Below, one piece after another: positions 33,406 through 43,098 of a stretch of DNA of 64,000 nt. The notes under the pieces are model-generated. The model had not been told where the DNA came from. It saw only the letters and a program-made list of their open reading frames with translations, and made no database searches. Where the stretch lies: contig NZ_CP102830.1 in NCBI RefSeq assembly GCF_024730785.1, positions 3,410,001 to 3,474,000 of the forward strand, given 5' to 3'. Position 1 is the stretch's first letter. Each line of letters begins with the position of its first letter. Made by a program: the position numbers and the translations under genes. Source of the stretch: Pseudomonas sp. LS44 (GTDB taxonomy: Bacteria > Pseudomonadota > Gammaproteobacteria > Pseudomonadales > Pseudomonadaceae).

Positions 33406-34224
33406 TCATTGACGGCCTTTGGCCTGCTCATACAGCGGCATCACTTTGGGGATCGCCGCCTGCAACGCGGAGATGCGGCTGCCGGACGATGGGTGGGTGC
33501 TCATGAACTCCGGCGGCGCGCCTTCGCTGGCCTGGGCCATCTTGTTCCACAGGGTGACCGCGGCGTTGGGGTTGTAGCCGGCGCGGGCCGCCAGCTCCAG
33601 GCCGATCAAGTCAGCCTCGTTCTCATTGCTGCGGCTGTTGGGCAGAGTCATCAGGTACTCCACGCCCATGTTGGCCATCTGCATGCTGCCCGCGCCAACG
33701 CCCATCGCGGCGCCGATCTGGCTGGCCATCTGCACGCCGTAGGCTTTGGACATGGCCTCGCGGCCATGCTCGCGCAGGGCGTGGGCGATTTCGTGGCCCA
33801 TCACCGCGGCCAATTCGTCATCGCTAAGTTTGAGCTGATCGATCAGGCCGCTGTAGACGATGATCTTGCCGCCCGGCCCGCAGTTGGCGTTGAGCTCTTG
33901 GCTATCGATCAGATTGACCTGCCAGTCCCACTGCGCGGCGTCCGGGCGGAACACCGGCGCCTGGGCGATCAAGCGGCGCGCGACGTTATCGACCTGGCGG
34001 GACTGCGCGCTGTTTTTGTCCAGCACGCCCTTGCCCGAGGCTTCGCTCAGGGTTTGCTGATAGGACTGGGCATACATCTGATTGACCTGGTCGGTCGACA
34101 GCATGCTGAACATGTACTGTTTGCGCTCGACGCCAACGGCGCCGCCGCTGGTGGTATTCACCGCCTGACAACCTGCCAGCAGCAACGCTGCGCTCAACCC
34201 GCCAAGACGAAACAAGGAAACCAT
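33406..34224 (-). CDS. M48-family zinc metalloprotease, lipoprotein
   Basis: The 272-residue lipoprotein has a signal with lipobox LLAGC (Cys near residue 19) and the gluzincin motif HEIAHALREHGR near residue 144, with the third ligand Glu in SRSNENEADLIGLELAARAG. It resembles LoiP/YggG-type outer-membrane quality-control proteases. The ribosome site GGAGAG precedes ATG 34224. It is divergent from the chemoreceptor gene, as at PA4632-PA4633 (recalled). Confidence 0.9.
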   Translation of the reverse strand: MVSLFRLGGLSAALLLAGCQAVNTTSGGAVGVERKQYMFSMLSTDQVNQMYAQSYQQTLSEASGKGVLDKNSAQSRQVDNVARRLIAQAPVFRPDAAQWDWQVNLIDSQELNANCGPGGKIIVYSGLIDQLKLSDDELAAVMGHEIAHALREHGREAMSKAYGVQMASQIGAAMGVGAGSMQMANMGVEYLMTLPNSRSNENEADLIGLELAARAGYNPNAAVTLWNKMAQASEGAPPEFMSTHPSSGSRISALQAAIPKVMPLYEQAKGRQ

Positions 34225-34397
34225 GGTGACTCTCCAGTGAACGAGGACGACATGCTAGGCGCCGTCAATTGCCCGGGCAACCGCCGGCGTATTGAGCGAA
34301 TAGACCAACGGTATTCATTTTTCTCACCGCTGTACTCATGACTTATTTGCCACCTGCCGATAACCGGCCACCGATTGCAATCGACTTGTGGTGCCGC

Positions 34398-36533
34398 ATG
34401 AAATTCAGATCCATTCAGTTTTCCGTTGCCGCGTTGGCTGGCGCGAGTGTCCTGGCCGTCGTGATCGCCCTGGTGCTGTATGCACTGTTCGCCAGCGGTC
34501 GTACCCAGGCCCTGGTCGAGGAGCGTACGCAGAAGCAGCTTCAGCAGCTGATTGAAGGTCGCCTGACCGCCCTGGCCCGTGCCCAGGCCAGTCAAATCCA
34601 GCGTGAGCTGGACCTGCCGATGACCATCGCCAGCAGCCTGGCGCAAAGCAATGTGCTGATGGGTAAAACCGACGCCAACGGCGATGCGCAGCTGGGTATC
34701 AGCCGCGAGGAACTGTCCCGGCTAGTGCAGCAGACTCTGCACGGCAATCCCAAGCTGCTGGATGCCTATGTGGGTTGGGAGCCAAATGCCATCGATGCCA
34801 GCGACGCCCTTTACGCCAACCAACCAGGCCATGACGCGAGTGGACGTTTCATGCCCTGGTGGTTCCGCGACAGCGATGGCAGCCTGAAGCTGGAAACCCT
34901 CGGTGCCAGCATGGACAGCGAAAAGGTACTGTCCACCGGCGTACGCGAAGGCGAGTACTACCTGTGTCCAAAGCAGAGCAAGCGTAACTGCGCCATCGAC
35001 CCGACCCCCGACGAATTGAACGGCAAAAAGATCATGCTCACCTCGTTCAACGCGCCGATTCTGGTCAACGGCGAGTTCAAGGGTGTTGCCGGCGCCGACC
35101 TGTCACTGGAGTTCATCCAGCAACTGCTGGTCAAGGCCGACCAGCAGCTGTACGACGGTGCTGGGGAAATGGCCCTGATCTCCAGCAACGATCGACTGGT
35201 CGCCTACACCAAGGACCCGAGCAAACTCGGGGCCACGGCAACCAATGCGCTGGATGCCAACGAGCTGAAGAACCTCAAGAACCTGCAAATCGATGAGGCC
35301 AAATTCGATTTAGACCCAGAACATGGTCACCTCGAGCTGTATCTGCCATTCAGCGTGGCGGGCACCGATACCCGCTGGACGCTGATGCTGCAAATTCCCC
35401 AGCAGGCGGTTTTCGCCGAGCTGACCGCGATGCAGAAGGATCTGGCCGAGCAGCGCGAAGAAGACACCCTGGGCATGATTCTGATCGGCCTGCTGGTCGC
35501 CGGACTGGGCCTGCTGGTGGTCTGGATGGTCGGCCACGGCATCGCGCGACCGCTCAAGCAGATGGTCGCCATGCTCGACGATATCGCCCAGGGCGAAGGC
35601 GACCTGACCCGCCGCCTGCACAGCGATCGCGTCGATGAGCTGGGCCTGATCGCCAGCGGCTTCAATACCTTTCTGAGCAAACTGCAAACCATGATCGGCC
35701 AGGTGGTCGGCTCGGTGCAGAAGGTCAGCGACTCCTCGGAGTACACCGCCGACATCGCCATCCGCACCAACCAGGGCGTGCAGAAACAGCTCTCGGAGAT
35801 CGAACTGGTCGCCACCGCGGTGCACGAGATGACTGCCACCGCGCAGGATGTCGCGCGCAATGCCAGCCAGGCGGCCGAAGCAGCCAATCATGCCGACCAG
35901 GCGGCCAGTCACGGCAAGCTCACGGTGCAAGGCACCGCCCACTCGATCAGCGCGCTGGCCAACGAAATCGGCCGTGCAGTCGGCGTGGTGCAGACCCTGG
36001 CCAAGGACAGCGAGAACATCAACGCGATCCTCGTCGCCATTCGCGGCATCGCCGAGCAGACCAACTTGCTGGCCTTGAACGCCGCCATCGAAGCGGCGCG
36101 CGCGGGCGAGCAAGGACGTGGCTTCGCGGTGGTCGCCGATGAAGTCCGCAACCTGGCGCAAAAGACCCAGCAAGCCACCGAAGAAATCCAGAGCATGATC
36201 CAGCAGCTGCAGCACGGTACCCGTGAGGTGGTGAAGGTCATGGAAGACAGTCAGGCGAAGACCGAGAACAGCGTGCAACAGGCCAGTGAAGCAGCGCACG
36301 CGCTGGAATCGATCACCCAGGCGGTGTCGGTGATCAATGACATGAACATTCAGATCGCCAGCGCCGCCGAACAGCAAAGCGCGGTGGCCGAGGATCTCAA
36401 CCGTAACGTCACCACCATCGGCCAAGTTGCCAACCAGGTCGCCAGCGGCGCCGACGAGTCGAGCCAGGCCAGCGCCGAACTGACCAAACTGGCCGAACAG
36501 CAGCGCCGCCTGATCAATCAGTTCAAGGTGTAG
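34398..36533 (+). CDS. Methyl-accepting chemotaxis protein with dCache sensor
   Basis: The 711-residue chemoreceptor has TM1 at ~9-32, a large periplasmic dCache domain (~45-355) with the [13 protein letters not shown] and [11 protein letters not shown] signature region, TM2 at ~358-378, a HAMP domain at ~379-432 and the signalling hairpin at ~556-588 containing [20 protein letters not shown]. It should relay ligand binding to CheA/CheW. The two Cys in CPKQSKRNC may form a disulfide in the sensor. The longer in-frame start at 34338 would add a 20-residue leader before TM1. The ligand is unknown. Confidence 0.9.
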   Translation: MKFRSIQFSVAALAGASVLAVVIALVLYALFASGRTQALVEERTQKQLQQLIEGRLTALARAQASQIQRELDLPMTIASSLAQSNVLMGKTDANGDAQLGISREELSRLVQQTLHGNPKLLDAYVGWEPNAIDASDALYANQPGHDASGRFMPWWFRDSDGSLKLETLGASMDSEKVLSTGVREGEYYLCPKQSKRNCAIDPTPDELNGKKIMLTSFNAPILVNGEFKGVAGADLSLEFIQQLLVKADQQLYDGAGEMALISSNDRLVAYTKDPSKLGATATNALDANELKNLKNLQIDEAKFDLDPEHGHLELYLPFSVAGTDTRWTLMLQIPQQAVFAELTAMQKDLAEQREEDTLGMILIGLLVAGLGLLVVWMVGHGIARPLKQMVAMLDDIAQGEGDLTRRLHSDRVDELGLIASGFNTFLSKLQTMIGQVVGSVQKVSDSSEYTADIAIRTNQGVQKQLSEIELVATAVHEMTATAQDVARNASQAAEAANHADQAASHGKLTVQGTAHSISALANEIGRAVGVVQTLAKDSENINAILVAIRGIAEQTNLLALNAAIEAARAGEQGRGFAVVADEVRNLAQKTQQATEEIQSMIQQLQHGTREVVKVMEDSQAKTENSVQQASEAAHALESITQAVSVINDMNIQIASAAEQQSAVAEDLNRNVTTIGQVANQVASGADESSQASAELTKLAEQQRRLINQFKV

Positions 36534-36545
36534 GGGAACGGAGGT

Positions 36546-36612
36546 CTTCGCGGCCATGGGCCGCTCCTACGGCTCCGTACCTGAATCGTAGGAGCGAATT
36601 CATTCGCGATGG
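36546..36612. repeat. REP-like repeat, family R4
   Basis: TTCGCGGCCATGGGCCGCTCCTAC followed by GTAGGAGCGAATTCATTCGCG, related to the unit at 4335. It lies between the convergent ends of the chemoreceptor and SRAP genes. Confidence 0.75.
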
Positions 36613-36623
36613 CCACCCCACCT

Positions 36624-37241
36624 TTAGGCCGGCGTCAGGCACTCCGGCCCATTGAGCTTGGGATCATTGACCAGGGTGGCCAGCGGCCGTTCGCGCAGTT
36701 GCGGCTGTGCTTGGCAGAGCAGCCCATGCAGCTCGGGCAACGCTGTTTCCGCCGCTAGCCAGGCGGCCTGACCGGCCTCATCGAGGATCAGCGGTCGGCG
36801 TTGATTGGCCGCCGCTAACGTCACCACGGCCGCGCTCAGGTAGGTATGACCGCTGACCGGGTAGGCTTCCCAAAGCGCCGCGAAGTACAGCGTCGGTGCT
36901 TCGCCAGTCAGCCAGTACGGGCGCTTGCGCACGCTCCCCCGCCACTCATAGAAACCGTTGGCCGGCAGCAGACCGCGACGCGCGACGAACGCCTCACGGA
37001 ACATCGGCTGCTCGGCGAGGGTTTCCGCGCGCGCCTGCGCCGGGGTCTTGGTCAAGTCGGTCAGCCAAGCCGGCGTCAACCCCCAGCGCACCCGCTCGAG
37101 CTGACGTTGCCCACCCACGCTGCGCACCAGCAGCACCTGGCTGTTCGGAGCAATGCTCCAGGCCGGCTGCTGGTCCGCCGGGAAACCGGGTAACGCCGCA
37201 AATGCGGGCGACCAGCGGAACAGGGCATAACGTCCACACAT
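36624..37241 (-). CDS. SRAP-domain protein (HMCES/YedK family), abasic-site shield
   Basis: The 205-residue protein starts MCGRYALF; Cys2 is the residue that forms a thiazolidine crosslink with abasic sites in single-stranded DNA once Met is removed. The other conserved parts are present: WSIAPNSQVLLV (Asn), VRWGLTPAW, LLPANGFYEWRG (active Glu) and a C-terminal block with the usual His replaced or shifted (SGHTYLSAAVVTLAAANQRR). It protects replication forks at abasic sites. Confidence 0.92.
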   Translation of the reverse strand: MCGRYALFRWSPAFAALPGFPADQQPAWSIAPNSQVLLVRSVGGQRQLERVRWGLTPAWLTDLTKTPAQARAETLAEQPMFREAFVARRGLLPANGFYEWRGSVRKRPYWLTGEAPTLYFAALWEAYPVSGHTYLSAAVVTLAAANQRRPLILDEAGQAAWLAAETALPELHGLLCQAQPQLRERPLATLVNDPKLNGPECLTPA

Positions 37242-37366
37242 GGGCGGAACAACTCTTCAAAAGGAAAATGGAAGACTGCAACGGCCGAAGCGCACTAGCG
37301 GCAAGCTGCGTTCTGAGGCTAGCTCTAACGCCGTATCGCCGACACACCGCAGATCGAGGCAGGTTC

Positions 37367-37627
37367 TCAGCAGAGCAACACGCCGGGAAAGCTATCGGGC
37401 TCATCGCCCGGCAGAGGCTGCGCGGTATTGTACGCAGCGATCAGGTTGCGCGCGCGCTCGGCCTGCTCGTTGACCACCAGCAGACCCAGCAAGCCGCACG
37501 CCGGCAGCTCGCCAATCGCACCGAGCAGGTGGCCACCGACCACATGCGCATCGACGCCCTCGCTGGCCAACATGCCGACCAGTAGTTCGGCCTCGATCAA
37601 ATCCTGCGGATCATAGATTCGCTGCAT
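37367..37627 (-). CDS. DUF2007-type small protein (putative signal-transducing protein)
   Basis: The 86-residue protein [20 protein letters not shown]...ACGLLGLLVVNEQAERARNLI has the beta-alpha-beta layout of DUF2007, named 'putative prokaryotic signal transducing protein'. Its function is not known. Its ATG overlaps the TGA of the preceding CPXCG gene by one base (TGATG), so the two are coupled. Confidence 0.8.
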   Translation of the reverse strand: MQRIYDPQDLIEAELLVGMLASEGVDAHVVGGHLLGAIGELPACGLLGLLVVNEQAERARNLIAAYNTAQPLPGDEPDSFPGVLLC

Positions 37628-37809
37628 CAATCGTTCTCCGTACGCACGTCCAGGGACCATTCCATACCGTCGCTGCGCAAGTCGAAGACGATCGGCCGAC
37701 AGCACACCGGGCAATCCTCGATGTATTGCTGATCGCCGCCCGACAAATCCAGCAACGCCTCGACCGGCTCGCCGCAGTAAGGGCACTGATACGCCTGCGT
37801 TTCCAGCAT
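37627..37809 (-). CDS. CPXCG-motif cysteine-rich small protein
   Basis: The 60-residue protein carries two zinc-knuckle pairs, CPYCGEP (residues 9-12) and DCPVCCRP (33-37), as in the CPXCG family. A Zn-binding role is likely; no pathway is known. It is the first gene of a two-gene unit with the DUF2007 gene, and its upstream region lies next to the MITE-like element at 37869. Confidence 0.85.
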   Translation of the reverse strand: MLETQAYQCPYCGEPVEALLDLSGGDQQYIEDCPVCCRPIVFDLRSDGMEWSLDVRTEND

Positions 37810-37868
37810 CGCGGCCTCCGGTTGTGACTTGCCGTATACTCGGCCGGTCTATTTTCGACCTCCGCTTA

Positions 37869-38010
37869 GCAGGCCGTTGAAAAACTACTGCGCTCGGCTA
37901 TACCGCGTTGAAATCAGGCTCAAAATGCTCATTTACCACTCGTAAACTGCGCTTTTTCGCCTGATTTCGCCTTGTCTAGCCTTCGCTCGCTACGTTTTTC
38001 AACGGCCTGC
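37869..38010 (+). mobile_element. MITE-like element with GCAGGCCGTTGAAAAAC termini, copy C
   Basis: The 142-bp element has 17-bp terminal inverted repeats GCAGGCCGTTGAAAAAC / GTTTTTCAACGGCCTGC, flanked by TA on both sides. Its core (TACCGCGTTGAAATCAGGCT, AATGCTCATTTAC, CTCGTAAACTGCGCTT, GCCTTGTCTAGC) is clearly related to copies A and B although its ends differ completely. Confidence 0.8.
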
Positions 38011-38058
38011 TAGAGCCTGTTGCTTTTTCATCACCGCACGCACAAACAAGAGAACATG

Positions 38059-39222
38059 ATGGGCGAATTCGATGCCATCCGACCTTACGCCGACGCCGAA
38101 GTCCCCGCGGTGCTGGCGCGCCTGCTGACCGATCAGGCATTCTTGGAAATCATCACGCGCTTCCGCTTTCCGCGGCTGGCCAAATCGTTTGGCTGGCTGC
38201 TTAAACCTCTTATAGCTCATCGGTTGAAACGCGAGTTCAACGGCATCGATTCGGTGGCCCGCCTGCAGGATAAAGTCGAACCCTACGTCGACCACACCAT
38301 CGAGCGCGCCACCGATGGCATCAGCTATTCCGGCGTCGAACAGCTGCAGGCCGGCAGCGCCTATCTGTTCCTCGCCAACCACCGCGACATTGTCATGGAC
38401 CCGGCGTTCGTCAACTACGCGGTGTACCACGCCGGTTTGCCAACCCCGCGCATCGCCATTGGCGACAACCTGCTGCAGAAGCCGTATGTCAGCGACCTGA
38501 TGCGTCTGAACAAGAGCTTTATCGTGCACCGCTCACTGAGCAATCGCCGCGAGAAGCTGGCGGCGTTCCAGCTGCTGTCGGCCTACATCAATCATTCAAT
38601 CCGCGCGGACGGCGAATCGGTGTGGATCGCCCAAGCCGAGGGGCGTGCCAAAGACGGCGACGACCGTACCGACTCGGCGATCCTCAAGATGTTCCACATG
38701 AGCCGCAAAAACGAGGCGTTTGCCGACGTGGTGCGCGAGCTGCGCGTGACGCCGGTGGCGATCAGCTACGAATACGATCCCTGCGACCAAGCCAAGGCCC
38801 GCGAGCTGTATATCCGCGCCAGCACCGGGGATTACACCAAGGTACCGGGCGAGGATGACCAGAGCATCGGCCTGGGCATCACCGGCTACAAAGGCCGCGT
38901 GCACTTGAGCTTCTGCGCGCCAATCAGCGCGCCGCCCGCCGACGCCAAGCTGCTGGCCAGCGAAATCGACCGGCAGATTCTCAGCAGTTATCGCCTGTTT
39001 CCCGTGCATTACCTGGCCTACGCCCAGTGGGATCAGCGCGATCCGGCACTCGCGGTACCGAGCGCTGCGGAACTGTTCCCCGCCGCCGAGCTGGCCGCTG
39101 CCCAGGCCGAATGGCAAAAGCGCCTGGCCGTCTGCCCTGCCGAGCAGCGTCCGTACCTGATCCTGCAATACGCCAATCCGGTGCGAAATCACTACCGGAT
39201 CACCGCTGGGCTGGAGCTGTAA
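38059..39222 (+). CDS. Lyso-phosphatidic-acid-type acyltransferase (PlsC family, COG0204)
   Basis: The 387-residue protein has an acyltransferase block LFLANHRDIVMDPAFVNYAV; the His-Asp pair has five intervening residues rather than the textbook four, as seen in some relatives. Downstream are SFIVHRSLSNRREK and WIAQAEGRAKDGDDRT (the EGTRS-equivalent substrate block). It probably acylates a lyso-phospholipid or similar. It has no transmembrane segment. ATG 38059 is favoured over 38056 by spacing to AAGAG. Its promoter region is largely MITE copy C. Confidence 0.8.
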   Translation: MGEFDAIRPYADAEVPAVLARLLTDQAFLEIITRFRFPRLAKSFGWLLKPLIAHRLKREFNGIDSVARLQDKVEPYVDHTIERATDGISYSGVEQLQAGSAYLFLANHRDIVMDPAFVNYAVYHAGLPTPRIAIGDNLLQKPYVSDLMRLNKSFIVHRSLSNRREKLAAFQLLSAYINHSIRADGESVWIAQAEGRAKDGDDRTDSAILKMFHMSRKNEAFADVVRELRVTPVAISYEYDPCDQAKARELYIRASTGDYTKVPGEDDQSIGLGITGYKGRVHLSFCAPISAPPADAKLLASEIDRQILSSYRLFPVHYLAYAQWDQRDPALAVPSAAELFPAAELAAAQAEWQKRLAVCPAEQRPYLILQYANPVRNHYRITAGLEL

Positions 39223-39225
39223 CGC

Positions 39226-39255
39226 AAAACGGCGACCTCAGGGTCGCCGTTTTTG
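39226..39255. terminator. Bidirectional rho-independent terminator
   Basis: ACGGCGACC-TCA-GGGTCGCCGT hairpin with A-run before and T-run after, between the convergent acyltransferase and small membrane protein genes. Confidence 0.88.
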
Positions 39256-39270
39256 TATGCGTAATTGCCG

Positions 39271-39561
39271 TTACAACTGAGTGCTCGCCCAGGACAGCAA
39301 CAGCGCAGCAACCAGACATAGCCCGCCGAAACGCGTGAAGAAGCGATTGATGCGCAGGGTGCGTCCGTCCACCAGCAGGTTGGTCTCATCGTCCAGCGTC
39401 TGCAGCTCGCTATCGATGGCCAGGCGCGCCAGGGCGCGATGCTCGCGAAGACGGGTGGCGAGCAGCAGCCAACTACCGGCGACCGCAAAAAACAGCGCCA
39501 GACCATTGATCACGTGGGCGGGATAGGCCTGCAAAAGGCTCCAGAGCACCTGCAACGACAT
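39271..39561 (-). CDS. Small membrane protein of unknown function
   Basis: The 96-residue protein has two hydrophobic helices (INGLALFFAVAGSWLLLAT at ~18-36 and FGGLCLVAALLLSWAST at ~77-94) flanking a charged loop (LAIDSELQTLDDETNLLVDG). I do not recognise the family. ATG 39561 is preceded by GGAG at a 9-base spacing. It shares a terminator with the acyltransferase gene. Confidence 0.7.
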   Translation of the reverse strand: MSLQVLWSLLQAYPAHVINGLALFFAVAGSWLLLATRLREHRALARLAIDSELQTLDDETNLLVDGRTLRINRFFTRFGGLCLVAALLLSWASTQL

Positions 39562-39770
39562 CGAGAAAACTCCGCTTAGGTAAACGGTGGCGAGCACACT
39601 ACCGGAAAGGCAACCGCGCCAAATTGATCTGGCGGTCAGGATATGGCGGCGCAGTCTACCCGAGCGATTCTGCGCCGCGCGTCGTTTCCGACGGACTGCC
39701 AGGCGTCTGTCATGGCCTTGTCATCACGGATCGGCAGCCTTGCTGCTCCCTCGCCAGCCGGAGCTCGGCC

Positions 39771-39977
39771 ATGCTGCATGCGCACAATCAGGACCCGCTG
39801 TACCGGATCGCCCACAGCGACGAACAACAGGCGCTGATCGACGCGTTCGCCATTAATGTCCAGGACTGCAATTGGCTGACCTATTGCGCCCTCGGCGGCC
39901 ATCTGCACCCCGAATTGCCCGAGGCCGACCTGCTTACCGGCATCTCGCAACTGGCCTTGTACGAACAACCAGACTGA
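39771..39977 (+). CDS. Small hypothetical protein
   Basis: The 68-residue acidic protein starts MLHAHNQDPLYRIAHSDEQQ; GGAG precedes the ATG at 7 bases and a strong terminator follows, both supporting a real gene. It has no membrane segment and no recognisable domain. It may correspond to a short conserved Pseudomonas ORF upstream of the YajG-type lipoprotein gene. Confidence 0.65.
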   Translation: MLHAHNQDPLYRIAHSDEQQALIDAFAINVQDCNWLTYCALGGHLHPELPEADLLTGISQLALYEQPD

Positions 39978-40000
39978 GCGCCGAAGAATCCGTCAGGCAC

Positions 40001-40028
40001 AAAAAAGCCCGGTCGAGCCGGGCTTTTC
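40001..40028. terminator. Rho-independent terminator
   Basis: AAAAAAGCCCGGTCGAGCCG / GGCTTTT stem-loop between convergent genes; usable from both strands. Confidence 0.88.
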
Positions 40029-40059
40029 CGTTAATTCGCGATGAGTTATCCGCGCGGCC

Positions 40060-40644
40060 TCACTGACCGAGCATCTGGCCAATAGTCGGGTCTTTGAACG
40101 CCCGAGTCATGGCATCGCTGAGCACATCGCCGACCAGCTTGGTGTTGGTCTGCTCATTCGGCGCGGTACCGAAGCGCTGATTCAGCGAAGCGCCGTAACG
40201 GCCACTGTAGCGACGGCTAGCGTTCTGCACATCGGCGCGGAACGAGGCACTGATGTTCGCCTCGGTGACGTACATGCCTTCTTTCGGCGACTGATACTTC
40301 AGCTCGGCCAAGGTCAGGGTCAGCTGCGGCGCGTTATAAGCGTTCGGCGTCGGCGTGTAGCCGAGCAAACGCACCGCGGCCTCGGCCTGGGCCTGCAGCT
40401 TGGGGACGATATCGGCGCTGGTGACGGTGATCGCGCTGGTTTCCGCATACAAACCACCGCGGGTACCCAGCGACGGCGAAGGACGACCATCAACCACCCG
40501 CACCACCACTGGCTGACCTTGACCGACCGCGGTCAGGGAGCTGGTCAGCTTGGGCTGCGGGCTGAGTTGTTGCGGGCTGAGGGCACAACCGCCCAGGGTC
40601 AGGCCGGTGACAGCGATCAAACCAAACAACAAACGATGCAACAT
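40060..40644 (-). CDS. YajG-family outer-membrane lipoprotein
   Basis: The 194-residue lipoprotein has signal LLFGLIAVTGLTLGGCALSP (lipobox LGGC). The mature part has the YajG pattern VVVRVVDGRPSPSLGTRGGL and a C-terminal KLVGDVLSDAMTRAFKDPTI. Its function is unknown; the E. coli relative is an abundant lipoprotein. ATG 40644 is better spaced from GGAGAG than ATG 40650. The gene precedes the mqo region, as in P. aeruginosa (recalled). Confidence 0.85.
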   Translation of the reverse strand: MLHRLLFGLIAVTGLTLGGCALSPQQLSPQPKLTSSLTAVGQGQPVVVRVVDGRPSPSLGTRGGLYAETSAITVTSADIVPKLQAQAEAAVRLLGYTPTPNAYNAPQLTLTLAELKYQSPKEGMYVTEANISASFRADVQNASRRYSGRYGASLNQRFGTAPNEQTNTKLVGDVLSDAMTRAFKDPTIGQMLGQ

Positions 40645-40818
40645 GCTCATCTCTCCAAAAGGAAATCGGGCTAAAAAACCGGCGGGCAGTATACCCAGCG
40701 CTGCAAACGTCTAACAGCGCCGAACATTTCGACCCGGCGGCGACGTAGCGGTTCCTGTCATACGGGCGTCACGCGGCCATGGGATAAAGCCGGCATCGCC
40801 ACTACCAGAGACCGCGCC

Positions 40819-41052
40819 ATGAATCTGCTCAGCCTGTTGTCTTTCTGGCCAAGCCCATGGCGCCATTACGCCTTGCTCGATGCACAAGGCATCTGCCGCG
40901 CGCTGCGCCACGCGCGCATGGCCCCGCAAGGCGCTGGCTGGGTTGAAGTCAATGAATCACGCCTCTCCTGGCTGCACCAGCCCCTGCCCGCCAGCGCCCA
41001 CCGCCGCCCGCAAATCGCCCAGAGCCCGCGCCGTTTGCCGCGGGCAGCCTGA
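40819..41052 (+). CDS. Small hypothetical protein
   Basis: The 77-residue product MNLLSLLSFWPSPWRHYALL... has a basic, Pro-rich tail (RRPQIAQSPRRLPRAA). A weak AGAG box lies upstream of ATG 40819. It has no known domain. The position between the yajG-type gene and mqo matches a short conserved ORF in P. aeruginosa (recalled), which supports it being real. Confidence 0.55.
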   Translation: MNLLSLLSFWPSPWRHYALLDAQGICRALRHARMAPQGAGWVEVNESRLSWLHQPLPASAHRRPQIAQSPRRLPRAA

Positions 41053-41103
41053 GCCGCGGCAAAGAAAAGTCAGCGTAAACGCCCAACTTTGCCGATTTCA
41101 CCG

Positions 41104-41126
41104 TTATAATCGCGCCCCGATTATAA
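41104..41126. promoter_or_regulatory. Palindrome of two TATAAT-like boxes upstream of mqo
   Basis: TTATAATCG and CGATTATAA are perfect 9-bp arms around CGCCC. Each arm holds a consensus-like -10 box on opposite strands. It lies in the 454-bp gap between the small ORF and mqo; the remaining ~380 bp up to mqo contains no gene I can support and may be a long leader. Confidence 0.4.
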
Positions 41127-41506
41127 GGACGTCTCCTGATCGGGCCCCGCACTTATTCTGACGCGTTCAGCATCAGCCGCTTCGCCCACAGTAGAGCCGC
41201 CCACTTCGTGCTGCCCCACACGGTTGCCGACTGCCTTCACCCCTTGGCGCACAACGCCGCACGGGTGCCGACAGCGCACCGCACGCGCACGATCTTTGAG
41301 GTTCACGACTCCAAAAGAGCGTGAAAAAACGGGTTATCAACTTCACAAGAGTGTGGCGACAGATGAATAGTTTTGCGGCTGACCAGTGCACCCTTAACGA
41401 TCCCCCTTCCTGCTCTCGACACTTCCGGCCTTCACATACCCTGCGCTGAACATCGCGCGCAGGCATATGTCGTCAATCTAGTGCTGTAGATCTTGGAGAA
41501 GCGTTA

Positions 41507-43021
41507 ATGGCGCAGAACGAAATTGAAACCGTGGACGCGTTGCTGGTAGGCGCTGGCATCATGAGTGCCACCCTGGCCGTGCTGCTGAAAGAGCTCGACC
41601 CCGGCATCAAACTTGAAATCGTCGAGTTGCAGGAGTCCGGAGCGATCGAAAGCTCCAACCCCTGGAACAACGCCGGCACCGGCCACGCCGGCCTGTGCGA
41701 GCTGAACTACACGGCGGAAGCGGCTGACGGCTCGGTCGACATCAAGAAAGCCGTGAACATCAACACCCAGTTCGAGGTGTCGAAACAGTTCTGGGCCTAT
41801 CTGATCGCCAAAGGTGCCTTCACCTCGCCGCGCGAATTCATCAACCCGATCCCGCACCTGAGCTTCGTGCGTGGCGCCAAGGGTGTGAACTTCCTCAAGA
41901 ACCGTTTCGCCGCGATGAGCAAGCACCATGCTTTCGCCGAGATGGAATACAGCGAAGACCGCGCCACCATGACCGAGTGGATGCCGCTGATGATGGCCAA
42001 CCGGCCGGCCGACGAGCCCATCGCCGCGACTCGCGTGCTGGGCGGCACCGACGTCAACTTCGGCGCACTGACCAGCCAACTGCTCGGTTACCTGAACAAG
42101 CAGACCGCTTCCGAGGTCAAGTGCAACCAGAAAGTAACCGGCCTGCAACGCACCGCTAACGGCTGGCGCGTCGAAATCAAAGACACCCAGAGCGGCCAGG
42201 CTCGCGAAGTCAACGCGCGCTTCGTGTTCCTCGGCGCTGGCGGTGGTGCTCTGCCGTTGCTGCAGATGTCCGGCATCCCGGAAAGCAAAGGCTTCGGTGG
42301 TTTCCCAGTGAGCGGCCAATGGCTGCGCTGCGACAACCAGGAAGTGGTCAAACAGCATCAGGCCAAGGTCTACAGCCAGGCCGAAGTCGGCGCCCCGCCG
42401 ATGTCGGTTCCGCACCTCGACACGCGCGTCGTCGACGGCAAGACCTCCCTGCTGTTCGGCCCGTATGCCGGGTTCAGCACCAAGTTCCTCAAACACGGCT
42501 CGTTCCTCGACCTGCCGCTGTCGGTGCGGCCGAGCAACCTCGGCCCGATGCTGGCCGTGGCGCGCGACAACATGGACCTGACCCGCTACCTGATCAAGGA
42601 AGTGATGCAGTCCCAGGAACAGCGTCTGGACGCCCTGCGCAAGTTCTACCCGGATGCCAAGACCGAGGACTGGCGCCTGGAGATTGCTGGCCAGCGCGTG
42701 CAGATCATCAAGAAAGACCCGAAAAAAGGCGGCATCCTGCAGTTCGGTACCGAGTTGGTCGCGGCTGAAGACGGCTCCATCGCCGCCCTGCTCGGCGCCT
42801 CGCCGGGCGCGTCGGTGACCGTGTCGATCATGCTCGAGCTGATCGAGCGCTGCTTCGCCGGCAAGGCCCGTGACGAGTGGGTCGGCAAACTGGCGGAAAT
42901 CTTCCCGGCGCGGGAAAAAACCCTGGAAAGCGATGCCGAGCTGTACCGCAAGGTCAGCGAGCACAGCGATCAACTGCTGCAGTTGGCCAACAAGAGCTCG
43001 GTTGCTGCAGCCAGCGTCTGA
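41507..43021 (+). CDS. mqo: Malate:quinone oxidoreductase
   Basis: The 504-residue FAD enzyme oxidises malate to oxaloacetate and passes electrons to quinone at the inner membrane (TCA cycle). The N-terminus has the FAD-binding [20 protein letters not shown] and the family block [40 protein letters not shown] and [16 protein letters not shown] are further Mqo signatures. The ribosome site TTGGAGAAG lies upstream and a strong terminator follows. It is equivalent to mqoB (PA4640) by synteny (recalled). Confidence 0.95.
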   Translation: MAQNEIETVDALLVGAGIMSATLAVLLKELDPGIKLEIVELQESGAIESSNPWNNAGTGHAGLCELNYTAEAADGSVDIKKAVNINTQFEVSKQFWAYLIAKGAFTSPREFINPIPHLSFVRGAKGVNFLKNRFAAMSKHHAFAEMEYSEDRATMTEWMPLMMANRPADEPIAATRVLGGTDVNFGALTSQLLGYLNKQTASEVKCNQKVTGLQRTANGWRVEIKDTQSGQAREVNARFVFLGAGGGALPLLQMSGIPESKGFGGFPVSGQWLRCDNQEVVKQHQAKVYSQAEVGAPPMSVPHLDTRVVDGKTSLLFGPYAGFSTKFLKHGSFLDLPLSVRPSNLGPMLAVARDNMDLTRYLIKEVMQSQEQRLDALRKFYPDAKTEDWRLEIAGQRVQIIKKDPKKGGILQFGTELVAAEDGSIAALLGASPGASVTVSIMLELIERCFAGKARDEWVGKLAEIFPAREKTLESDAELYRKVSEHSDQLLQLANKSSVAAASV

Positions 43022-43036
43022 CGCCTGCTGCGCCCT

Positions 43037-43067
43037 AAAAAAACCGCCCCTCTCGGGCGGTTTTTTT
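43037..43067 (+). terminator. Rho-independent terminator after mqo
   Basis: AAAAAACCGCCC-CTCTC-GGGCGGTTTTTTT, 16 bases after the stop codon. Confidence 0.92.
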
Positions 43068-43098
43068 ATGCCCACTGGGATGGTGAGCCAACCGACTG

